A stretch of 57,762 nt of DNA from the NCBI GenBank assembly GCA_913041125.1, contig CAJWHM010000010.1:1-57762 (forward strand), in the 5' to 3' direction. Under the pieces are notes generated by a model. The model saw nothing but the letters and a program-made list of their open reading frames with translations. It was not told the DNA's origin and searched no databases. A program made the position numbers and the translations under genes. How positions within the stretch are numbered: the stretch's first letter is position 1; every line of letters begins with the position of its first letter. Shown one piece after another: positions 50,965 through 57,762 of this stretch. This stretch comes from an uncultured Bacteroidota bacterium. Lineage in GTDB: Bacteria > Bacteroidota > Bacteroidia > Flavobacteriales > Flavobacteriaceae.

Positions 50965-51563
50965 ATGTTAGCTTTCTTTTTATCTCTAAGATTAAGTTCT
51001 TTTTGAAATTCAACTCTAGAAAGGGGTTCATAACTTTCTTTTTCTCCTATATGAATAAGTGAATTATTCTTAGAAGTTCTAAAACTATGATTGGCTAAAT
51101 TTCCAGAACGAGCACAAACTGCGTGAACCTTAGTTACATATTCAGCAGTAGCCATTAATGCTGGCATCGGGCCAAAAGGATTCCCTTGATAATCCATATC
51201 AAGCCCAGCTAAAATAACACGAAAACCTTTATTTGCTAAATCGTTACAAACTTTTACTATGCCGAGATCAAAGAATTGAGCTTCATCTATGCCAACTACA
51301 TTATATCCTTCAGATAAACTTAAAATTTCTGATGCCTCTGAAATGATAGATGAAGATAAATGTTTTTGATTATGAGAAATGATATATTCTTTATCATATC
51401 GTTTATCAATTGAAGGCTTAAAAACCTTAATTTTTTGTTTTGCAATTTTTGCACGATTTAATCTTCTGATTAATTCTTCAGTTTTTCCAGAAAACATTGA
51501 ACCACATATAACTTCTATCCAGCCAAATTCTCCATTTAAGTTAACAGTATTTTCTAAAAACAT
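50961..51563 (-). CDS. tdk: Thymidine kinase
   Basis: This 200-residue enzyme has the P-loop 'CGSMFSGKTEELIRRL', 'VVGIDEAQFFD' (catalytic Glu) and the lasso-domain region 'VTKVHAVCARSGNLANHSFR'. It phosphorylates deoxythymidine for salvage. The start 'MFLENTVNLNGEFGWIEVICGSMFSGKT' is the usual flavobacterial form. It diverges from the coiled-coil gene over 90 bases and is coupled to alr by a 4-base overlap. Confidence 0.94.
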   Translation of the reverse strand: MFLENTVNLNGEFGWIEVICGSMFSGKTEELIRRLNRAKIAKQKIKVFKPSIDKRYDKEYIISHNQKHLSSSIISEASEILSLSEGYNVVGIDEAQFFDLGIVKVCNDLANKGFRVILAGLDMDYQGNPFGPMPALMATAEYVTKVHAVCARSGNLANHSFRTSKNNSLIHIGEKESYEPLSRVEFQKELNLRDKKKANI

Positions 51564-51653
51564 TTTGTATTTTTCAAATTAAAGTGAATAGATAAAGAAA
51601 TATTCATATGAAACAAAGTTATTAAATTCAATTGTGTTGATGCTTCTAAATTT

Positions 51654-52331
51654 ATGAAAGAAAAAATAAAGACAGCCTTAATTAAATGGGCAAGCAAAGT
51701 AATTGAAAATCAGGGTCAATGGGATGAAAAAGATACTTACGAAGCAATACAAAAGCTATATGAAATTTCATTAGTTCAAAAAATACTTTTAGAGGAGGAA
51801 GAAAAAGATAAACACTTGTGGGAATACCAACAAGCGCAGATAAATGATGTTATAGAATCATTGACTGAAAAATCTTCAAAAGTGAAGTCTAAAGATGAAA
51901 ATTTGGAAGTAGCTCCTATGATGGATACGATAAAAAATATGGTAACTGAAATGCCTGAGCCAGAAACGTATGAAAAATTATTCGAAAAAATTGAGGAAAC
52001 CCCAACATTTATTCCAAAACAAAAAGAAGTTTCGAATAAAAATAAAGAGTTTCAAGTAAGTTTAGATCAAGAAAGAGAAAACGTAAACGATCAATTTGCA
52101 AAATCATTAAGCATTGACCTTAATGATCGGTTAGCCTTTATAAAACAGCTTTTTAATGACGATAAAATAAATTATGAAAGGGTAATTTCGCAAATTATAA
52201 CATTTGAATCCTGGTCTGAGGTTTCAAAATTTCTTAATACTCAAGTAAAAATAGAATATAACAATTGGGAGGGTAAAGAGGAGGTGGTTGAACGCTTTTT
52301 GTATATCTTAAGGAATAATTTTAAGGATTAA
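51654..52331 (+). CDS. Conserved flavobacterial protein upstream of rsmI, function unknown
   Basis: This 225-residue soluble protein is rich in Glu/Lys. The N-terminal half is helical ('IKTALIKWASKVIENQGQWDEKDTYEAIQKLYEIS', 'EEEEKDKHLWEYQQAQINDVIESL') with a possible coiled coil. A Pro-rich linker follows, then a C-terminal conserved domain 'LSIDLNDRLAFIKQLFNDDKINYERVISQIITFESWSEVSKFL'. The same gene sits beside tdk and rsmI in other Flavobacteria, to my knowledge, but no role is established. It is followed by rsmI 29 bases later. Confidence 0.75.
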   Translation: MKEKIKTALIKWASKVIENQGQWDEKDTYEAIQKLYEISLVQKILLEEEEKDKHLWEYQQAQINDVIESLTEKSSKVKSKDENLEVAPMMDTIKNMVTEMPEPETYEKLFEKIEETPTFIPKQKEVSNKNKEFQVSLDQERENVNDQFAKSLSIDLNDRLAFIKQLFNDDKINYERVISQIITFESWSEVSKFLNTQVKIEYNNWEGKEEVVERFLYILRNNFKD

Positions 52332-52360
52332 ATTTTACTAATTAATCTAAATCAAAACGT

Positions 52361-53029
52361 GTGCTTTATATAATACCAACGCCAATTGGTAATTTAGAAG
52401 ATATTACCCTAAGATCATTAAGAATTCTAAAAGAGTCAGATTTGATTTTGGCAGAGGATACCCGAGTGAGTGGTAAACTCCTTAAACATTATAATATAAA
52501 AACCCCGATGGAAAGTTTTCATATGTATAATGAACATATCAAATTGAAAAAATACTTGGAATACCTGAAAAAAGACAAAATAATTTCTGTTGTTTCCGAT
52601 GCTGGGACACCTGGAATTTCTGATCCTGGGTATTTATTAGTACGAAGCGCATTAGAAAATGAAATTAAAGTAAGTTGTTTACCTGGACCAACTGCGCTTA
52701 TACCAGCTTTAGTTCAAAGCGGCATACCTTGTGACAGATTTATTTTTGAAGGATTTTTACCGTCCAAAAAGGGAAGATTAGGTAGGTTAAAGAAAATGGC
52801 CTTTGAATCTAAGACAATTGTTTTTTATGAGTCCCCACATAAACTATTAAAATTAATTTACAAAATGGAACCTATTTTTGGGGGTAATAGAAGAATTGCA
52901 ATTGTTAGAGAAATATCAAAAATATATGAGAGTACATTTACAGGCAGACTCGAAGAAGCAAAATTATATTTTGAAGAAAAAACTCCAAAAGGAGAATTTG
53001 TAATTATAGTTGAAGGTATAAACAACTAA
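52361..53029 (+). CDS. rsmI: 16S rRNA 2'-O-ribose C1402 methyltransferase
   Basis: This 222-residue SAM-dependent enzyme has a GTG start (LYIIPTPIGNLEDITLRSLRIL). It has the RsmI hallmarks 'ILAEDTRVSGKLLKHYNI', 'VSDAGTPGISDPGYLLVRSA', 'LPGPTALIPALVQSGIPCDRFIFEGFLPSKKG' and 'FYESPHKL'. It methylates C1402 in the ribosomal P site. The length is shorter than in Proteobacteria (about 280), as in other Bacteroidota. RecJ starts 2 bases after its stop. Confidence 0.95.
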   Translation: MLYIIPTPIGNLEDITLRSLRILKESDLILAEDTRVSGKLLKHYNIKTPMESFHMYNEHIKLKKYLEYLKKDKIISVVSDAGTPGISDPGYLLVRSALENEIKVSCLPGPTALIPALVQSGIPCDRFIFEGFLPSKKGRLGRLKKMAFESKTIVFYESPHKLLKLIYKMEPIFGGNRRIAIVREISKIYESTFTGRLEEAKLYFEEKTPKGEFVIIVEGINN

Positions 53030-53031
53030 TT

Positions 53032-54723
53032 ATGCAATGGTATAAAAGAAAAAATTTTAATTCTGAAAAAATTGCAAGACTTTCCAAAACACTAAATATA
53101 CCAGATGTGATAAGTTCTCTTCTTTTACAAAGAGGAATAGTGGACTTTGAGAGTGCAAAACATTTTTTTAGACCCGATTGGTCTCAATTGCATAATCCCT
53201 TTCTTATGAAGGATATGAATAAGGCTGTGGATCGCATTCAATTAGCAATAAATACAAATGAAAAGGTTATGATTTTTGGAGATTATGATGTTGATGGAAC
53301 GACCTCAGTAGCACTTTTAACGGACTACTTAAAGAATAAAATTTTTTATATAAAACCATATGTTCCAGATCGTTATTCTGAAGGTTATGGAATATCAAAA
53401 AAGGGTATAGAGATTGCCAAAGAAGAGGGAATTAGTTTAATTATAGCGTTAGATTGTGGTATAAAAGCTTTTCAGGAAATAAATTATGCAAAAGAATTAG
53501 GTATTGACTTCATAGTGTGTGACCATCATTTCCCTGAAAAATCAATTCCTAATGCAGTAGCTGTTCTAGACCCGAAAAGGGATGATTGTGAATATCCATT
53601 TAAGGAGCTATGTGGATGTGGCATAGGATTTAAATTAATACAAGCAATACAAATAAAACTCAAACTTCCAAAAAATGAATTAATAATCTATTCAGATTTA
53701 GTAGCTACTGCAATTGCAGCTGATATTGTTCCAATTGTTGGCGAAAATAGAGTACTTACATTTATTGGTCTTAAACAAATACAATTTAATCCAAGATTGG
53801 GATTTAAAATTTTGACAAATCAATTAAGAAAACCTTTAAAAGTTACAGACTTAGTTTTTGTGTTAGCACCAAGAATTAATGCAGCTGGAAGAATGGATAA
53901 AGGGTTGAATGCCGTAAAGTTGATGTTAAGTATTGAGAAACAGGAAGCAATTTCTATTGCACGAAAAATAGAATTTTATAATAAAGAAAGAAGATATACT
54001 GAAGAATTAATTACAAAAGAAGCTTTTCAACAAATAAAATTAGAAGGAGCTGTTGATAATTGCAGCAGCATAGTTTACAGTCCTTCATGGCATAAAGGGG
54101 TTATCGGTATTGTTGCATCTAGATTGATTGAAAAATATTATCGCCCTTCGATTGTTTTGACAAAATCAGGAGATATATTAACTGGATCTGCACGTTCAGT
54201 TTCAGGATTTGATATTTATAAAGCTTTGGAAGCATGTAAGGAAAATTTAATACAGTTTGGGGGTCATAAATATGCAGCTGGTTTGACTTTAAAGATGGAG
54301 CAATTAAGTAAATTTAAATTAAGTTTTGAAAAATATGCTAAAGAAAACATTTCTCCTGAGTATAAAATGCGCTCAATGGAATATGACATGGATATAAAAT
54401 TCAATGATATATCTCCAAAATTATTCAGAATAATAAATCAAATGGCACCTTTCGGACCAAAAAATATGAGACCTGTATTTGCAACTCACAATTGTAAAGA
54501 GATGGGTATGACTAGAACAGTCGGTAATGATAAAACCCACCTCCAATTAGATATTTCTGATTCAACAGGAGTTCGTTTCTCAGGAATTGGATATGGATTA
54601 GGTTACTTGTTAAAAGAAATTAAACAAGTAAATTCATTTTCAGTTCTTTATACAATTGAAGAAAATGAATTTAGAGGGAACAAAAATCTCCAACTTAAAA
54701 TTAAAGACATAAGAGCTATTTAA
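53032..54723 (+). CDS. recJ: Single-stranded-DNA-specific exonuclease RecJ
   Basis: This 563-residue protein has the DHH-domain motifs 'IFGDYDVDGTTSVALL' (metal-binding Asp residues), 'ALDCGIKA' and 'VCDHHFPE' (DHH), then 'LAPRINAAGRMDKG'. The DHHA1 motif is 'QFGGHKYAAGLTLK' near residue 410, and a C-terminal OB-type segment follows. It degrades single-stranded DNA 5' to 3' in recombination and repair. It sits 2 bases after rsmI, so the coiled-coil gene, rsmI and recJ form an operon. Confidence 0.95.
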   Translation: MQWYKRKNFNSEKIARLSKTLNIPDVISSLLLQRGIVDFESAKHFFRPDWSQLHNPFLMKDMNKAVDRIQLAINTNEKVMIFGDYDVDGTTSVALLTDYLKNKIFYIKPYVPDRYSEGYGISKKGIEIAKEEGISLIIALDCGIKAFQEINYAKELGIDFIVCDHHFPEKSIPNAVAVLDPKRDDCEYPFKELCGCGIGFKLIQAIQIKLKLPKNELIIYSDLVATAIAADIVPIVGENRVLTFIGLKQIQFNPRLGFKILTNQLRKPLKVTDLVFVLAPRINAAGRMDKGLNAVKLMLSIEKQEAISIARKIEFYNKERRYTEELITKEAFQQIKLEGAVDNCSSIVYSPSWHKGVIGIVASRLIEKYYRPSIVLTKSGDILTGSARSVSGFDIYKALEACKENLIQFGGHKYAAGLTLKMEQLSKFKLSFEKYAKENISPEYKMRSMEYDMDIKFNDISPKLFRIINQMAPFGPKNMRPVFATHNCKEMGMTRTVGNDKTHLQLDISDSTGVRFSGIGYGLGYLLKEIKQVNSFSVLYTIEENEFRGNKNLQLKIKDIRAI

Positions 54724-54745
54724 AATGTTAATTAGTTTAATAATT

Positions 54746-56395
54746 TTAAAACGAACTCCTTATTAAACTTAGGAATTTTGATGTTGAGGGATCATGGGAA
54801 TATTTTGGTTTACCTTCAATGTCTTTAAGAATTTTACCAGCTAGCTGTTTTCCTAACTCGACTCCCCACTGGTCATAACTATAAATATTCCAAATCACAC
54901 CTTGCACAAAAATTTTGTGCTCATATAAAGCAATTAATTTTCCTAAAGAAGAAGGAGTTAATTTATCAATTAAAATAGTATTTGAGGGTTTATTCCCTTC
55001 AAAAATTTTGAATGGAGTAATTTTTTCTTGTTCATTAATGTCCATTCCAATTGAATCAAGTTCCTCTTTTACTTCCAATTTATTTTTACCTTTCATCAAG
55101 GCCTCAGTTTGAGCTATAAAGTTTGATAATAATTTAAATTGATGTTTTTTATTTCCTTTCAATGATTTTTTAAAACCAATAAAGTCTGAAGGAATAAGTT
55201 TCGTCCCCTGGTGAATAAGTTGAAAAAAAGCGTGTTGTGCGTTTGTTCCAGATGCACCCCAAATTATTGTTCCAGTTTGATAGTTTATAGGTTTACCATC
55301 TCGTCCCACACTTTTTCCATTACTTTCCATAATTCCTTGTTGCAAGTATGCAGGAAAATTTTTTAAGTATTGAGTATAAGGGATTATTACTTCACTCTCA
55401 GCATTCCAAAAATTATTATACCATACACTAATTAAAGCAAGAACAACAGGTAAATTTTTTTCAAAAGATGTATACCTAAAATGTAAATCCATTTTACCAG
55501 CACCTGACAATAGGTTATTATAATGATCAGGGCCAACTGCTAAACAAATACTAATACCAACTGCACTCCAAAGTGAAAAACGTCCTCCCACCCAATCTTC
55601 CATTGGGAAAGTATTTTCAATTGAAATTCCAAAATCAGTAGTCATTTCTAAATTTGTTGAAACAGCTATAAAATGATTTGAAATTGCTTTTTCAGAAGCC
55701 TGTTTTAAAAACCATGAGCGAACACTCTTTGCGTTACTAAGGGTCTCTTGTGTAGTGAATGTTTTAGAAACGATAACAAAAAGAGTTGTTTCAGGGTTCA
55801 GTTCTTCAAGGATTTCCTCATGATGGTCACCCTCTACATTTGATATGAAACTTACATCTAAATGATTTTTATAATGAGCAAGCGCTTCAACAACCATGGC
55901 TGGGCCAAGATCTGAACCTCCTATGCCAATGTTTACAACATGAGTAATAGATTTTCCACTATATCCCTTCCACTGACCAGAAATCACTTTTTTACAAAAG
56001 GAAAACATTTTTTCTTGAGTAGCTTTAACTTTTGGGATTACATCTATTTCATCTACGAAAATAGGTGTTGTATCTAGAGTTCTCAATGCTGTGTGTAAGA
56101 CCGCTCTATTTTCCGTAGCATTGATTTTAGCTCCTTTAAATTGTGACTCAATTGCAGTTTTAAGATCTGCATTATCAGCAAGTTTTAAAAGTAGATTAAA
56201 ACCTTTTTTATCTATTCTGTTTTTTGAAAAATCAACAACAAAATCATCCCACTCCAGCCAAGTATAGTCCATTCTTTCAGGTTCATTTTTAAAATGATCC
56301 AAAATACTTTTATCCTTAATTTTTTTTTGGTGATCAACTAGATCCTTCCAGGTTTTAAGTTCATCAAATGATTTATTATTTAGAATCTTTTGCAT
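54746..56395 (-). CDS. pgi: Glucose-6-phosphate isomerase
   Basis: This 549-residue enzyme has signature 1 'EDWVGGRFSLWSAVGI' and further PGI segments 'NIGIGGSDLGPAMV', 'ESNGKSVGRDGKPINYQTGTIIWGASGTNAQHAFFQLIHQGTKLIP' and the C-terminal 'YDQWGVELGKQLAGKIL'. It interconverts glucose and fructose 6-phosphate. The length matches the long eukaryote/Proteobacteria-like form. It is followed to the left by the convergent recJ gene and is 7 bases downstream of the M23 peptidase gene. Confidence 0.96.
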   Translation of the reverse strand: MQKILNNKSFDELKTWKDLVDHQKKIKDKSILDHFKNEPERMDYTWLEWDDFVVDFSKNRIDKKGFNLLLKLADNADLKTAIESQFKGAKINATENRAVLHTALRTLDTTPIFVDEIDVIPKVKATQEKMFSFCKKVISGQWKGYSGKSITHVVNIGIGGSDLGPAMVVEALAHYKNHLDVSFISNVEGDHHEEILEELNPETTLFVIVSKTFTTQETLSNAKSVRSWFLKQASEKAISNHFIAVSTNLEMTTDFGISIENTFPMEDWVGGRFSLWSAVGISICLAVGPDHYNNLLSGAGKMDLHFRYTSFEKNLPVVLALISVWYNNFWNAESEVIIPYTQYLKNFPAYLQQGIMESNGKSVGRDGKPINYQTGTIIWGASGTNAQHAFFQLIHQGTKLIPSDFIGFKKSLKGNKKHQFKLLSNFIAQTEALMKGKNKLEVKEELDSIGMDINEQEKITPFKIFEGNKPSNTILIDKLTPSSLGKLIALYEHKIFVQGVIWNIYSYDQWGVELGKQLAGKILKDIEGKPKYSHDPSTSKFLSLIRSSF

Positions 56396-56402
56396 ATTTA
56401 AA

Positions 56403-57653
56403 TTAATTAATTTCAGCTACTTCATTTAGCAGTTTATCATAAAAGTCAATACAATCTAATTTTATTTTGTATGGAGTCATATATTCTGTAAAACTTTCTT
56501 TTAATTTTTTGGATATAGGTTTTGCATCTGGAAGTTTTTGTTTAAAAGGATCTACTTGTTTCCCATTTTTCCAAAAACGATAACATACATGCGGTCCTGA
56601 GGTGTTACCAGTCATTCCAACCCATCCAATTACATCACCTTGCTTGACGTATTGACCAACACGCACCTTTCTTTTTTTCATGTGTAAATATTGGGTTGAA
56701 TAAATACTGTTATGTTTGATTGTTACAAAGTTACCATTACCTTTTGTATAACTTGCTTTTGAAATTGTTCCGTTCGCAGTTGCTAAAATAGGAGTCCCAA
56801 CAGAAGCTGCAAAATCTGTTCCTTTATGAGGACGAATCCGATTTCCATAATATGAAATCCTTCTACGTAGATTATACCGAGAAGAAATCCGATTGAACTT
56901 TAATGGACCTTGTAAAAAAGCCCGTCTTAAGCTTTTTGCGTTTTCATCAAAGTAATCAATTATTCCTTTTTCAGGATTACTAAGATATTCAAAAGCATAA
57001 AGTGATTTTCCTTTGTGCTCGAAAAATGCAGCTTTAATTCGATCAATTCCTATTGTAATTGAATCATCTACAAATTTTTCTGTGTAAATAACTTTAAATC
57101 TATCTCCTTTTTGTAATCGAAAAAAATCAACTGTCCAAGCATAAATATCAGACAAATAGTAAGTAAGCTCATCATTAATTCCACTATTTTGCATTGTTTC
57201 ATACAGTGAACTAGTTATTACACCAGAAGCTTCCATTTCAATGAAACGCACTGGTTTTTCAATTAATTCACCATAGAGACTGTCTCTTAAATGGATCTTA
57301 GTGAATGATTCAGGGGCAGGATGATAAACAAAATATTCGGGTTTATTAAAAGAGTCTTTTGAATAAAATAAACTATAACTTTTACCAATATTAAGTTTAT
57401 GAATATTTAATTTCCCTTTAATGGCTTGAAGAATTTCGTAAACTTCTGGGTAATCGATGCCATTGTCTTCTAAAATTTTTCCAAATGAATCACCTCTCTT
57501 TATTTTTTTTGTTTTCACAGAGAATTTATTCAAATCGATTCCATAAAAAAGATTTGGTTCAATTTTCTTAATTATTTCAGGAGTTTTATTTTTTATAGTA
57601 TTTCCACATCCTATAATAAAAATTATACAAAAAAGAGTAATACAACGATTCAT
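56403..57653 (-). CDS. M23-family peptidoglycan endopeptidase, lipoprotein
   Basis: This 416-residue lipoprotein has lipobox IIGC (Cys16). Residues about 43-120 include a LysM/OpgG-like 'IKRGDSFGKILEDNGIDYPEVYEIL' segment. The C-terminal LytM domain carries zinc ligands His276 and Asp280 ('RPHKGTDFAASVGTPILA') and His324 ('QYLH'). The usual HxH motif reads His355-Val-Cys357 ('SGPHVCYRFWKNG'), so the third ligand position is Cys in place of His. I recall this variant in flavobacterial members, so it need not mean loss of activity. It hydrolyses peptidoglycan cross-links in the envelope. Confidence 0.9.
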   Translation of the reverse strand: MNRCITLFCIIFIIGCGNTIKNKTPEIIKKIEPNLFYGIDLNKFSVKTKKIKRGDSFGKILEDNGIDYPEVYEILQAIKGKLNIHKLNIGKSYSLFYSKDSFNKPEYFVYHPAPESFTKIHLRDSLYGELIEKPVRFIEMEASGVITSSLYETMQNSGINDELTYYLSDIYAWTVDFFRLQKGDRFKVIYTEKFVDDSITIGIDRIKAAFFEHKGKSLYAFEYLSNPEKGIIDYFDENAKSLRRAFLQGPLKFNRISSRYNLRRRISYYGNRIRPHKGTDFAASVGTPILATANGTISKASYTKGNGNFVTIKHNSIYSTQYLHMKKRKVRVGQYVKQGDVIGWVGMTGNTSGPHVCYRFWKNGKQVDPFKQKLPDAKPISKKLKESFTEYMTPYKIKLDCIDFYDKLLNEVAEIN

Positions 57654-57704
57654 TAATTACTGTTTTTACAAATTTCAAAACATATTTATTTTTAATTGGC
57701 ACCT

Positions 57705-57730
57705 AAAAAAAAAAATATATTTTTTTTTTT
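57705..57730. repeat. 26-bp A/T palindrome near the window end
   Basis: A11-TATA-T11 is a perfect palindrome, followed by further T and A runs up to the window end. It lies just upstream of the M23 gene and may be part of its promoter region or a low-complexity assembly end. Confidence 0.4.
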
Positions 57731-57762
57731 AACTTTTTTAAAATTTTTTTAAAGGGGTTTTT

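Noticed and set aside
57705-57762. Replication origin or mobile-element end
   Set aside because: Only homopolymer A/T tracts are visible, with no DnaA boxes, repeats or transposase; low complexity or assembly edge is the simpler reading.

Overview
The window looks like part of the chromosome of an AT-rich marine flavobacterium (Bacteroidota, Flavobacteriales). Lipoprotein signals of the form 'SC/GC + acidic residues' recur. Starts are A-rich and almost never carry a Shine-Dalgarno sequence, and a few upstream regions carry the Bacteroidota -7 box TAnnTTTG. The housekeeping block DUF177-rpmF-fabH-accB-accC and the M23, pgi, alr and tdk proteins also look flavobacterial. I see no tRNA, rRNA, CRISPR array, insertion sequence, integrase or phage gene.

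Layout. 1-10.3 kb: two minus-strand surface lipoproteins (the first runs off the left edge), a DsrE-like exported protein, a Gfo/Idh/MocA dehydrogenase, two related secreted proteins, a GH16 laminarinase-type lipoprotein, an outer-membrane barrel candidate and several very small membrane proteins. 10.3-20 kb: a Crp/Fnr regulator, a GH3 glycosidase, an FAD oxidoreductase, a sulfatase, a gluconate/pentose-phosphate set (6-phosphogluconate dehydrogenase, gluconokinase, exported Gfo/Idh protein) and a PIG-L deacetylase. 20-28.7 kb: a tight minus-strand operon of a type best known from Planctomycetes (DUF1549/DUF1553 cytochrome with LamG, DUF1501 protein, NHL-type propeller, DUF2231 cytochrome), preceded by an exported PqqB-like hydrolase and an orphan TonB-plug-like protein. 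28.7-34.6 kb: two small lipoproteins, two tiny membrane proteins, then a GH109-like protein, GHMP sugar kinase, nucleotidyltransferase and class A serine hydrolase. 34.6-44.9 kb: a 2OG-Fe(II) oxygenase with an unusual leader RNA, a Na+/H+ antiporter, riboflavin synthase, PdxA, a BASS transporter, a SulP transporter set, a prolyl oligopeptidase and a GNAT acetyltransferase. 45-57.7 kb: fatty-acid initiation (accC, accB, fabH) with rpmF, then asd, alr, tdk, rsmI, recJ, pgi and an M23 endopeptidase.

Together the accessory genes describe a polysaccharide and glycan degrader: GH16 and GH3 for beta-glucans, a sulfatase for sulfated glycans, a GH109-like enzyme followed by a sugar kinase and nucleotidyltransferase, and pentose-phosphate enzymes for the sugars. 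No SusC/SusD pair lies in the window.

The strongest candidate for something undescribed is the leader upstream of the 2OG-Fe(II) oxygenase (about 35515-35645, minus strand). It has an 11-nt perfect complement to the usual 16S rRNA 3' end, in a phylum that generally avoids Shine-Dalgarno sequences. This precedes a 20-codon ORF, a two-stem RNA fold and a strong intrinsic terminator that ends three bases before the oxygenase start codon. A second candidate is a roughly 130-nt minus-strand transcript at 14411-14540 with its own promoter box and terminator but no gene of ordinary size.
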